Assembly: GCF_036379515.1 (NCBI RefSeq)
Contig: NZ_DASVGN010000033.1
Location: 1-64,000, forward strand
Length of the DNA: 64,000 nt
Direction: 5' to 3'
Source: Castellaniella sp036379515
Lineage (GTDB): Bacteria > Pseudomonadota > Gammaproteobacteria > Burkholderiales > Burkholderiaceae_B
Within the stretch, counting starts at the first letter, position 1; each line of letters starts with the position of its first letter. The position numbers and the translations under genes are program-made. Under the pieces are notes generated by a model. That model worked only from the letters and a program-made list of their open reading frames with translations. It was not told the origin of the DNA and did not search any database. Below are positions 27,360 through 35,216 of this stretch, piece by piece.

Positions 27360-27949
27360 TCTCCACCTCCGGTGAATTTTCGAGCCGTTGCTTCGCCCTG
27401 CTGGTTGACGCCCTCTCGAGCCCAAACCCTACGTGCCGTGAGCCCAAGTATCTTCATATCCAGCCAAATCGATCTGTTATCAACATACCAAACATCTAGC
27501 GCAAATTTTTCTTCCCAGCTGAGCGCATTACGGCCATTTACTTGGGCCCACCCAGTAATCCCTGGCCTGACCTCGTGACGCCTTGACTGCTCCGAGGTAT
27601 AAAGTGGCAGATATTCCATCAACAACGGGCGGGGCCCAACCAGACTCATATCACCACTCAACACGTTCCACAATTCAGGCAGTTCATCCAAGCTCGTCAC
27701 TCGCAAGAGACAACCGAACTTTGTTAGGCGTTGAGCATCCGGAAGCAACTCTCCGCCAGGGGAGCGAGCCTCGGTCATCGTACGAAATTTGAGCATGCGA
27801 AACGGCTTTCCATGCAAACCCGGGCGCACTTGACAGAAGAACACTGGGTTACCAATAAGGAAACGAACCATACACGCCAATAGCAGGAGGGGAATGCCGA
27901 AGGCCAGGAGCATGGTACCGGATGCAACTATATCGAACAGTCTTTTCAC
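27356..27949 (-). CDS. PglC-like phosphoglycosyltransferase (initiating sugar transferase)
   Basis: 197 residues, the small single-domain form with one N-terminal re-entrant membrane helix (MKRLFDIVASGTMLLAFGIPL) and the catalytic core VFFCQVRPGLHGKPFRMLKFRTM, LRVTSLDELPELWNVLSGDMSLVGPRPLLMEY and RPGITGWAQVNGRN. It moves a phospho-sugar, here probably diacetylbacillosamine-1-phosphate, onto undecaprenyl phosphate. It thus provides a second, separate initiation step from the WcaJ-type enzyme at 12515. It overlaps the next gene by 4 nt. Confidence 0.92.
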   Translation of the reverse strand: MKRLFDIVASGTMLLAFGIPLLLLACMVRFLIGNPVFFCQVRPGLHGKPFRMLKFRTMTEARSPGGELLPDAQRLTKFGCLLRVTSLDELPELWNVLSGDMSLVGPRPLLMEYLPLYTSEQSRRHEVRPGITGWAQVNGRNALSWEEKFALDVWYVDNRSIWLDMKILGLTARRVWAREGVNQQGEATARKFTGGGD

Positions 27950-28069
27950 AGTGGCCTCAATCTACCGACAAGACAGCCAAATTAGCCGATGATTCCACGA
28001 GCCTTTTGATGTCACCTAAGGCATCCGGTACGTTGCAACGCTGAATCAAGACCAGCCCCACGCTGAAAT

Positions 28070-29194
28070 CTACGCTTCAAGCAATAGATCGGCAAGGCGC
28101 TGATTCACCCGATATGCGTCAAATTTCTCGCGAGCAATCTTCAGGCTCTCCTGACCCATTATCTTGATTAGTTCAGGCTGTTCAATAAAACGGCACATTG
28201 CTTTTGACAAAGCTACCGAGTCGCACACAGGAACCAGAAACCCATTAACCCCATCAATTACAGTCTGGCGACAGCCCGGCACGTCAGTCGTAATCACAGC
28301 GAGCCCCGAGGCCATCGCCTCCTGCGTGCTAACAGGCATTCCTTCCCGATAAGAGGGCAATACATAAACACTCGATTGAGCAATCCAAGGCCGAACTGGA
28401 ACATGCCCATGCCACTCTAATATACCCGCATCCACCCAGCCTTTGACATCTTGCTCGTCGATAGACCCGGGGTTATCGTCCAATCCTCCTAGAAGGATAA
28501 ACCTGGTCGCAGGAAACCTATCCTTAACAAGCTTTGCTGCCAAAGCATACTCCTGAATGCCCTTCTCGCGGAGGAGACGCGCAATCAATAAAAAGGTTAT
28601 TGGATCAGCTACCGGTTGAATGGCTCCCCAATTTTTCAGGTCGACTCCTATAGGTCCGAGCAAGAAGCTCTTTCCTCGCAACAACACACCCAACGAAACA
28701 AGCTCAGATTGATCATCCGGATTCAGAAATATGACTCGCTTCTCACATCGAAAGGCCTGTTTATACAAGAATGCCACAAGAGCCCTCAGCAATTGACGCT
28801 TCCAAGTCCATACAGCCCCAGTTCTTGTGAAAGCAAAGCCCAGCCCCTCAATCATCGCATAACGACGTGGCACCCTCGCCAGCCACGCAGCAAAGGAGCC
28901 ATATATTGCAGGTTTTACAAAATATCCCAGCGCAATATCGAGCCGCAACCTTCGCATCACCCAGGCCAGGTGAAGAGTATTGAAAAAATCTATCACTGGA
29001 TTCATACCAGCGCGAGACATCTTGCAATCCACGGGAATCGCGCCGAGAGTACACACGTCCCCTCTAGTCTGCCGATCAAAATTGGGTGCTATCGCAAAAA
29101 CCTTTATGCCACGCTGCACAAGGAGTCGAATCAGAGGCCCGCGAAAATTAACTAAAGATGGGGCATGGGACGTGAGCAAGCCAACTGTAATCAT
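28070..29194 (-). CDS. glycosyltransferase family 4, PglA-like
   Basis: 374 residues, GT-B. The N-terminal part (LLTSHAPSLVNFRGPLIRLLVQRG, later YAMIEGLGFAFT) is typical of the PglA branch that adds the second sugar, usually N-acetylgalactosamine, onto bacillosamine. The donor domain has ITFLLIARLLREKGIQEYALAA and PSYREGMPVSTQEAMASGLAVI. Placed 120 nt upstream of the PglC-like gene and 3 nt after a GT2 gene. This stretch is more AT-rich than the pgl-like genes downstream. Confidence 0.88.
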   Translation of the reverse strand: MITVGLLTSHAPSLVNFRGPLIRLLVQRGIKVFAIAPNFDRQTRGDVCTLGAIPVDCKMSRAGMNPVIDFFNTLHLAWVMRRLRLDIALGYFVKPAIYGSFAAWLARVPRRYAMIEGLGFAFTRTGAVWTWKRQLLRALVAFLYKQAFRCEKRVIFLNPDDQSELVSLGVLLRGKSFLLGPIGVDLKNWGAIQPVADPITFLLIARLLREKGIQEYALAAKLVKDRFPATRFILLGGLDDNPGSIDEQDVKGWVDAGILEWHGHVPVRPWIAQSSVYVLPSYREGMPVSTQEAMASGLAVITTDVPGCRQTVIDGVNGFLVPVCDSVALSKAMCRFIEQPELIKIMGQESLKIAREKFDAYRVNQRLADLLLEA

Positions 29195-29197
29195 CGG

Positions 29198-30121
29198 TCA
29201 TCTTAAAAATCGTATCCAGGCTCTCAGCCGACCAAGGGCCGCCGCGATATCCAGACCTGCGACCAAAGCCGGTAACACCAGAATTTGTGTGCGATCCATC
29301 CACCACCGCCCGCTCCGCCTCAGAGGCTCAAGCACACCTCGGTAGAAGAGATACAGGAGCAACAGGAGAACTGCAGGGCGGAATGCGTACATCAAAGCAG
29401 GATAAAGTGCAAGATGCACCATCAATGCCAAGGTACGTATTTTCCCACCAACCCCAGCAATAGTTGCGCTCCTCTCATACGTATGCTGCTTAGCAAGGGC
29501 ACCACGTAACGTGGCCGGGAAATACCTGTAATCAACAACTGCATCATCACAGTACACGACGCTTACACCTGATGCCAGAATTTGGTTCTTCCAGAGTATA
29601 TCCTCCCCTGCTCGTAGATCCGCGCGGAAGAATCCGACATCCATGAACAGGCTCCTCGCAAATAATGACGCCGGCAAAACTGGGTGCAACCTCCCGACAC
29701 CGTAAGAAGCAGCGCAAAGCATTCGACCCAACCACTGGCTTGAACCAAATCGGCAAAAGCCATATATGGCAATAGACCCTGACGTAGATCTACATCCCCA
29801 AAGCGCTCCAAGCCAGTTAGGTTGCGGAAGTATCCCAACGTCCAAGAACCCGATCCAATTCTGAGTGGCGGCCTGGATGCCCACATTACGTGCTGCTCCG
29901 GGAAAACCGTTATGGCATACGCAGCACAGAACAGTAATATCGGTTTCTCGCCGCCACGAATCGATCATTTTAAAGCTTTCGTCCGACGAGCCAGTATCCA
30001 CGAAAACAACCTCAGCCGGCAACGGAGACAATAGCTCCAGAAAATGAAATAACTCCAAGAGATGCCTAGCCTCATTACGCACCGGGACGACTACAGAAAT
30101 TGGTAGAATCTCCGCGCACAT
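29198..30121 (-). CDS. glycosyltransferase family 2
   Basis: About 307 residues. Opening ILPISVVVPVRNEARHLLELFHFL, the segment EVVFVDTGSSDESFKMI and WIGFLDVGILPQPNWL mark a GT2 fold, though the usual DxD is replaced by DVG. The C-terminal 80 residues contain two hydrophobic helices (LALMVHLALYPALMYAF and VLLLLLYLFYRGVL), so it is membrane-attached. Start taken at 30121 (MCAEILPISV) as the GT2 core begins at once; an ATG at 30148 adds nine residues. Donor unknown. Confidence 0.8.
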   Translation of the reverse strand: MCAEILPISVVVPVRNEARHLLELFHFLELLSPLPAEVVFVDTGSSDESFKMIDSWRRETDITVLCCVCHNGFPGAARNVGIQAATQNWIGFLDVGILPQPNWLGALWGCRSTSGSIAIYGFCRFGSSQWLGRMLCAASYGVGRLHPVLPASLFARSLFMDVGFFRADLRAGEDILWKNQILASGVSVVYCDDAVVDYRYFPATLRGALAKQHTYERSATIAGVGGKIRTLALMVHLALYPALMYAFRPAVLLLLLYLFYRGVLEPLRRSGRWWMDRTQILVLPALVAGLDIAAALGRLRAWIRFLR

Positions 30122-30190
30122 AGGGGATGCCTTACAACTCCACGACAATCTTGACTCCTGCCCCAGGACCCACCGCTTTGAACTCTTATC

Positions 30191-30967
30191 TCAACCGCAA
30201 ACCTGGTGCGTGACACGCCAAGCGTGGATTTTCTTACCAACACTATTCTTCACAAGGCGGAAAACACACAGACCTACCTGCAGAAAAACACCATGGCCGA
30301 CTAAAACCTGTGCCCGTGCAAACTCCGTAACCGTCCCAAGTACGTCTGTGCTGCTGGCACCGCCACTCGAGAATGTCCCAGCCACGAATGCACACTCACA
30401 CACGCGCCCCCCGCCATGAACTACCTGCAGGATAAACAACTGATCAGCCGCGATAGGCAATGAGCGTGAATAATAACCATGATGCTGATGCAACCCTGCT
30501 CTGATGGCCAGGCCAACGGCATGCCCACTGACATATGTAAATTGCCCATCAAGCCATTCGCATTTACGTCGGCGGGTCCCCGTAGATACCCCACCAACCA
30601 CTATCCGAGCAGTAACGAGATCAGCTCTCGACTCCTGGCAAGCTTCTCTATACAGTTGAACAGTATCTGGACACAATTCATCATCCGCTCCGACAACCAA
30701 GTAGTACTCACCCTCGGCTATCTTCACTGCCCGATTCAGGGCATCGTATATGCCGAAATCTGGGCGAGAGTCTACACGGAGATTCAATGTCCTCCCCGCA
30801 TCCTCCAACAACTCCAGCGTCCCATCCGTAGATGCACCATCCGCGACTATCCACTCAAAATTCTGATCAGTCTGCGCCTTCAAGGAAGCGATGAGGCGCG
30901 GCAACACCACTGCCGCGTTATAGGTAGCCGTGATGACCGAGAAGGTGACACTTTCACGCTCGCCCAT
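30191..30967 (-). CDS. glycosyltransferase family 2
   Basis: About 258 residues. N-terminal TFSVITATYNAAVVLPRLIASLKAQ, DGASTDGTLELL and the metal site VVGADDELCPDTVQ define the GT2 domain. Start at 30967 (MGERESVTFSV); it overlaps the end of the second manC by 14 nt, showing that both are read from one transcript. Function within the repeat unit is unknown. Confidence 0.85.
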   Translation of the reverse strand: MGERESVTFSVITATYNAAVVLPRLIASLKAQTDQNFEWIVADGASTDGTLELLEDAGRTLNLRVDSRPDFGIYDALNRAVKIAEGEYYLVVGADDELCPDTVQLYREACQESRADLVTARIVVGGVSTGTRRRKCEWLDGQFTYVSGHAVGLAIRAGLHQHHGYYSRSLPIAADQLFILQVVHGGGRVCECAFVAGTFSSGGASSTDVLGTVTEFARAQVLVGHGVFLQVGLCVFRLVKNSVGKKIHAWRVTHQVCG

Positions 30968-32372
30968 ACCGATCCTCAAGGCGCACGATATCATCTTCCC
31001 CCAGGTAAGCCCCCGACTGCACCTCGATCAGCTCCAGCGGGATTACCCCAGGATTCTCCAGCGAATGTACCTGCCCGATCGGGATATAGGTGGACTGGTT
31101 TTCCGTGACCAGATAGGTCTTCTCGCCATTGGTCACGCGTGCAGTGCCACTGACGACCACCCAGTGCTCAGCGCGATGATGGTGCTTCTGCAACGATAGC
31201 TTGGCCCCAGGCTTGACCGTAATCTTCTTGACCTGGTAGCGGTCGCCGCTACCGATGGAATCGAACACGCCCCACGGGCGATAGACCTCTCGGTGCTCGA
31301 CCTGTTCCGTACGACCTGCCGCACGCAACTGCTCCACAATCCGCTTGACATCCTGAACGCGCGCCTTGTCCGCCACCAGGACTGCGTCCTTGGTTTCTAC
31401 AACGACAACATCCCGTATCCCCACGGCGGCGACAAGACGGTGTTCGGCCCGAATCATCGAGCCGGATACCTGCTCCACCAGCACATCGCCTTGCACATTG
31501 TTCCCACATTCGTCCTGTGGCAATACGGTGCTCAACGCAGCCCAAGCCCCGAGATCGTTCCAACCCGCATCCAGCGCAACTACCGCTGCATCTTGGGTAC
31601 GCTCCATGACGGCGTAGTCTATGGAATCTGAGGGACAGGCGAGGAAGGCTGGCTCATCCGGGCGCACGAAATCCAGATCCTGCTGCGCAGCTTGCATCGC
31701 CTGCCGGCAGGCCGCAAGGATTCGCGGCTGGCAGGTGTCGAGTTCCTGCACGTACCGGCTTGCCTTGAACAGGAAAAGGCCGCCATTCCAATAATACTGG
31801 CCACTGGCCAAATATTGTGCAGCCCGATCCGCGTCGGGCTTTTCTACGAAGCGGCTGACCTGCCACCCAGGGCCCATGGCTGCGCCACGCTCGATGTAGC
31901 CGTACCCTGTCTCGGCCCGATCCGGAACGACACCAAAGGCAACGAGTTTTCCCTGTACAGCCAATTCTGCCGCCTGGTGGATTGCAGCGTGGAATGCAGC
32001 GACGTCCTGGATGACATGGTCTGCCGCCAGCACCAGCAACAGAGGGTCTTCTCCCTGCGCCAATGACTGCAGCGCGGCCAGTGCAATAGCAGGCGCCGTA
32101 TTGCGGCCTGCAGGCTCCAGCAAAATGGTTGCTTGTGCGCCCATCTGCCGTAATTGCTCCGCTGCCAGAAAGCGATGCTGCTCGTTGCAGATGACAATGG
32201 GGGCCGCACAGGCCAGGCCGTCCAGACGCCGCAGGGTTTGCTGCAGCATGGTCTCTTTGCCCAGCAGCGGCAGAAACTGCTTGGGCTGGTGCTCGCGCGA
32301 CAGCGGCCACAGGCGCGTGCCTGAGCCTCCCGCCAAGATGACGGGTAACACAGCTGGAGAAGTCTGAGCCAT
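30954..32372 (-). CDS. manC: mannose-1-phosphate guanylyltransferase / mannose-6-phosphate isomerase, copy 2
   Basis: 472 residues, same architecture as the copy at 8848: VILAGGSGTRLWPLSRE at the N-terminus, FVEKPDADR in the transferase domain and the C-terminal cupin with QKHHHRAEHWVVVSG. The protein tails of the two copies are almost identical while their DNA differs at many third positions, so the duplication is old or the copies arrived separately. The ATG shares one base with the TAA of the small membrane-protein gene upstream (TAATG), implying coupled translation. Confidence 0.95.
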   Translation of the reverse strand: MAQTSPAVLPVILAGGSGTRLWPLSREHQPKQFLPLLGKETMLQQTLRRLDGLACAAPIVICNEQHRFLAAEQLRQMGAQATILLEPAGRNTAPAIALAALQSLAQGEDPLLLVLAADHVIQDVAAFHAAIHQAAELAVQGKLVAFGVVPDRAETGYGYIERGAAMGPGWQVSRFVEKPDADRAAQYLASGQYYWNGGLFLFKASRYVQELDTCQPRILAACRQAMQAAQQDLDFVRPDEPAFLACPSDSIDYAVMERTQDAAVVALDAGWNDLGAWAALSTVLPQDECGNNVQGDVLVEQVSGSMIRAEHRLVAAVGIRDVVVVETKDAVLVADKARVQDVKRIVEQLRAAGRTEQVEHREVYRPWGVFDSIGSGDRYQVKKITVKPGAKLSLQKHHHRAEHWVVVSGTARVTNGEKTYLVTENQSTYIPIGQVHSLENPGVIPLELIEVQSGAYLGEDDIVRLEDRYGRA

Positions 32373-32617
32373 TATTGCCGACCTTCGTTGCTCGCCGCGC
32401 CCTGCACTGGCTCTTTAATATCGGTTGCCACGCTGTCTTTCGCGGTGCGCCGGCCATTCAAGAACCCGGTAATCACAGCTCCAACATTGGTAATGGCAAT
32501 TGCTACCGCCAAACCATCATGCCCAGCAAGGGCCAATACAGCTGCTGCCAACAAGGCGCCGCCACCGGAAGGGGGAGAATCGATACTGGTCTCAGGGGTA
32601 ACTTCCCCCTCACCCAT
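32372..32617 (-). CDS. unknown small membrane protein coupled to manC copy 2
   Basis: 81 residues. An acidic/Pro/Ser N-terminal stretch (TPETSIDSPPSGGG) is followed by about 35 mostly hydrophobic residues (ALLAAAVLALAGHDGLAVAI, then ITNVGAVITGFLNGRR) and a polar tail. The hydrophobic part could form two short helices broken at AGHDG. Size and layout are holin-like, but I recognise no family. It overlaps the upstream small gene by 8 nt and its TAA overlaps the manC start. It is absent between fcl and manC in the first copy of the set. It could instead be a remnant or a regulator; function unknown. Confidence 0.6.
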   Translation of the reverse strand: MGEGEVTPETSIDSPPSGGGALLAAAVLALAGHDGLAVAIAITNVGAVITGFLNGRRTAKDSVATDIKEPVQGAASNEGRQ

Positions 32618-32990
32618 GAACAGAACTCTTGCGATGGGATTCTGAATTCATCCCTTCGGCATGGATAGCTGCCTCGATATCACGATACCGCTGGTCGACG
32701 CTAGACAGCCTTCGCTCAGCACTGCGATAACGCCGGAGGATGTCACGGCGCGTTGTGTCCTCGAAGCTCCGTCCGGGAGACCCATGAGGCGCCCGGTTCA
32801 AAACGGTTGATGCCTCGTCGAACCCGCCCATTGCCTCTCTCATCTGTGCTGCGGTGCGAGCCCAGGACCGATAGAACAATTCAGCCGCACCACGCTCGGA
32901 CGAGTACTGGTACCCGCCCGAAGCCTGAATCGAAAACACGCCAGGCAGCGCGTTAATTATGCCCAGAATGCGGCGCTTCAATGCTTCCAT
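32610..32990 (-). CDS. unknown small protein between fcl and manC, copy 2
   Basis: About 126 residues, charged, mainly helical by eye, with an N-terminal amphipathic or weakly hydrophobic segment (LKRRILGIINALPGVFSIQA) and a coiled-coil-like Arg/Glu/Asp-rich C-terminal half (RRDILRRYRSAERRLSSVDQ). I choose the ATG at 32990 because GAGGAAGCG stands directly before it; an ATG at 33017 has no such site. Its stop overlaps the start of the small membrane-protein gene by 8 nt, so the two probably act together. No known family recognised. Confidence 0.6.
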   Translation of the reverse strand: MEALKRRILGIINALPGVFSIQASGGYQYSSERGAAELFYRSWARTAAQMREAMGGFDEASTVLNRAPHGSPGRSFEDTTRRDILRRYRSAERRLSSVDQRYRDIEAAIHAEGMNSESHRKSSVHG

Positions 32991-33100
32991 CGCTTCCTCA
33001 CCGTGACCTGAAATCACTCATACCGTTGCCTCGACGCGCCAAGGCCACCTACTCGGAATGGTACTTACGGCCTCGCACTTTCGCAAGCTGGCTGAAACAT

Positions 33101-34075
33101 TCACACCCGCACCTCGCCCTTATGCGCCACGAACCAATCGTAAGTCTCTGCCAGACCAGTCTCGAACGGAATCGAGGCCTTCCAGCCCAGACCCGACAAT
33201 CTGGACACATCCAATAGTTTACGGGGGGTGCCGTCTGGGCGGCTCGCATCGAACTCTATGCCCCCCTTGAACCCCACTACCCGCGCGATGGATTCAGCCA
33301 ATTCGCCGACGGTCATGTCCGCCCCGCAGCCCACGTTGACATGCGAGAGCGTTGGCCGGGTATGCGCCTGCCATACCGTGGCATCCAGTTCCATGACGTA
33401 CACGCTGGCAGACGCCATATCATCCACATGCAAGAACTCGCGCCGTGGCGCACCGCTACCCCACACCACGACTCGCGGAGCATCCTGCTCCTTGGCCTCA
33501 TGAAACCGCCGCATCAGCGCCGGAATCACATGGCTGTCGTCCGGATGAAAATTGTCCCCTGGACCATAAAGGTTCGTCGGCATGACGCTGCGGTAATCCC
33601 GCCCGTACTGCCGGTTGTACGACTCGCACAGCTTGATCCCCGCGATCTTGGCAACCGCATAGGGCTCGTTGGTGGACTCCAGCGTACCGGTCAAGAGCGC
33701 ATCTTCACGCATGGGCTGCTCGGCCATGCGCGGGTAGATGCATGACGAGCCCAGAAACAGCAGCTTCTGCACCCCATGGGCGTGCGCAGCCTGCACCACG
33801 TTTGCCTGCATTAGCAGGTTTTGGTAGATGAACTCGGCCGGGTAGGTATTGTTCGCGTGAATGCCGCCCACCTTGGCGGCCGCAAGATAGACCTGATCCA
33901 CTGCGTGCGCTGCAAAGTAAGCCTGCACTGCCGCCTGATTCGTCAGGTCCAGCTCGGCATGGGTAGCGGTCAGCAGGTTTCCATACCCCAGCGCCTGCAA
34001 CCGCCGCACAATGGCGGACCCCACCATCCCACGGTGGCCCGCGACAAAGATCCGCTGATCCACTGCTCGTGCCAT
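33101..34075 (-). CDS. fcl: GDP-L-fucose synthase, copy 2
   Basis: 324 residues, same length as copy 1 (10290-11264), with VAGHRGMVGSAIVRRL, GSSCIYPRMAEQPM, YAVAKIAGIKLCESY and SVMPTNLYGPGDNFHPDD all intact, so it should be active. Separated from gmd copy 2 by 3 nt and from the two unknown small genes by about 110 nt. It supplies GDP-fucose for this second glycan block, which also carries a GT11 fucosyltransferase at 43007. Confidence 0.96.
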   Translation of the reverse strand: MARAVDQRIFVAGHRGMVGSAIVRRLQALGYGNLLTATHAELDLTNQAAVQAYFAAHAVDQVYLAAAKVGGIHANNTYPAEFIYQNLLMQANVVQAAHAHGVQKLLFLGSSCIYPRMAEQPMREDALLTGTLESTNEPYAVAKIAGIKLCESYNRQYGRDYRSVMPTNLYGPGDNFHPDDSHVIPALMRRFHEAKEQDAPRVVVWGSGAPRREFLHVDDMASASVYVMELDATVWQAHTRPTLSHVNVGCGADMTVGELAESIARVVGFKGGIEFDASRPDGTPRKLLDVSRLSGLGWKASIPFETGLAETYDWFVAHKGEVRV

Positions 34076-34078
34076 GGT

Positions 34079-35203
34079 TCAGTCTTCCCTTGCCACCGGC
34101 ACGTCGTAGCCATGCTGCTTCAGCAGCGCGTGACGCTTGGCCCGATCCAGATCGTACGCCACCATCTCCGTCACCATCTGCCCCAAGGTAATTTCAGGAA
34201 CCCAGCCCAGCTTCTCTCGCGCCTTGCTTGCGTCACCTAGCAGGGTCTCGACCTCTGCCGGACGAAAATAGCGCGGGTCCACCGCCACCACCACATCACC
34301 CGGCTTCAGCGCCGGGGCGCTGTCGCCCACCACTTTATCGACGATGCCTTTTTCGTCTACGCCCGTGCCCTCGAAACGCAAGGCGACGCCCAACTCTGCC
34401 GCCGCCAGGCGAATAAAGTCGCGAACGGAATATTGAACCCCGGCGGCAATGACGAAATCATCGGGCTTCTCTTGCTGCAGCATCAACCACTGCATTCGCA
34501 CGTAGTCATGTGCGTGGCCCCAGTCGCGCAGCGAGTCCATATTGCCCATGTACAGGCATTTCTCCAACCCTTGCGCGATGTTGGACAAGCCCCGTGTAAT
34601 CTTACGGGTGACGAAGGTTTCCCCCCGGCGAGGGGATTCATGATTGAACAAGATGCCGTTACTGGCGTGCAGGCCGTAGGCCTCGCGGTAATTGACCGTG
34701 ATCCAATAGGCGTAGAGCTTGGCCACCGCATAGGGGCTGCGCGGGTAGAACGGCGTAGTTTCGCGCTGCGGGGTTTCTTGCACCAGCCCAAACAGTTCCG
34801 AGGTAGAAGCCTGGTAAAAACGAGTTTTCTCCTCGAGACCCAGAAAGCGAATGCCCTCGAGCAGACGCAGGGTACCCAGTGCATCGACGTCCGCCGTGTA
34901 TTCCGGCGACTCGAAGCTCACCGCCACATGCGACTGGGCCGCCAGGTTGTAGACCTCGTCGGGTTGAACTTCGGACAGGATGCGGATCAGGTTGGATGAA
35001 TCGGACAGATCACCATAGTGCAGCACCAAGCGGCGATTCGTTTCATGCGGGTCCTGGTAAAGATGATCGATACGCTGCGTGTTCAGCGACGAAGAACGCC
35101 GCTTGATACCATGGACTTCATAGCCCTTCTGAAGGAGAAATTCGGCCAAGTAGGAGCCGTCCTGGCCTGTGATGCCGGTGATAAGAGCTTTTTTCTTAAT
35201 CAT
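34079..35203 (-). CDS. gmd: GDP-mannose 4,6-dehydratase, copy 2
   Basis: 374 residues, close to copy 1 (11270-12388) over the whole length: ALITGITGQDGSYLAEFLLQ, YQASTSELFGLVQETPQRE and YPRSPYAVAKLYAYWITVNY are present. It starts 13 nt after the stop of a GT4 gene on the same strand. The gmd-fcl spacing differs slightly from copy 1 (3 nt against 5 nt). Confidence 0.96.
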   Translation of the reverse strand: MIKKKALITGITGQDGSYLAEFLLQKGYEVHGIKRRSSSLNTQRIDHLYQDPHETNRRLVLHYGDLSDSSNLIRILSEVQPDEVYNLAAQSHVAVSFESPEYTADVDALGTLRLLEGIRFLGLEEKTRFYQASTSELFGLVQETPQRETTPFYPRSPYAVAKLYAYWITVNYREAYGLHASNGILFNHESPRRGETFVTRKITRGLSNIAQGLEKCLYMGNMDSLRDWGHAHDYVRMQWLMLQQEKPDDFVIAAGVQYSVRDFIRLAAAELGVALRFEGTGVDEKGIVDKVVGDSAPALKPGDVVVAVDPRYFRPAEVETLLGDASKAREKLGWVPEITLGQMVTEMVAYDLDRAKRHALLKQHGYDVPVARED

Positions 35204-35216
35204 TGATTCTACGTTA

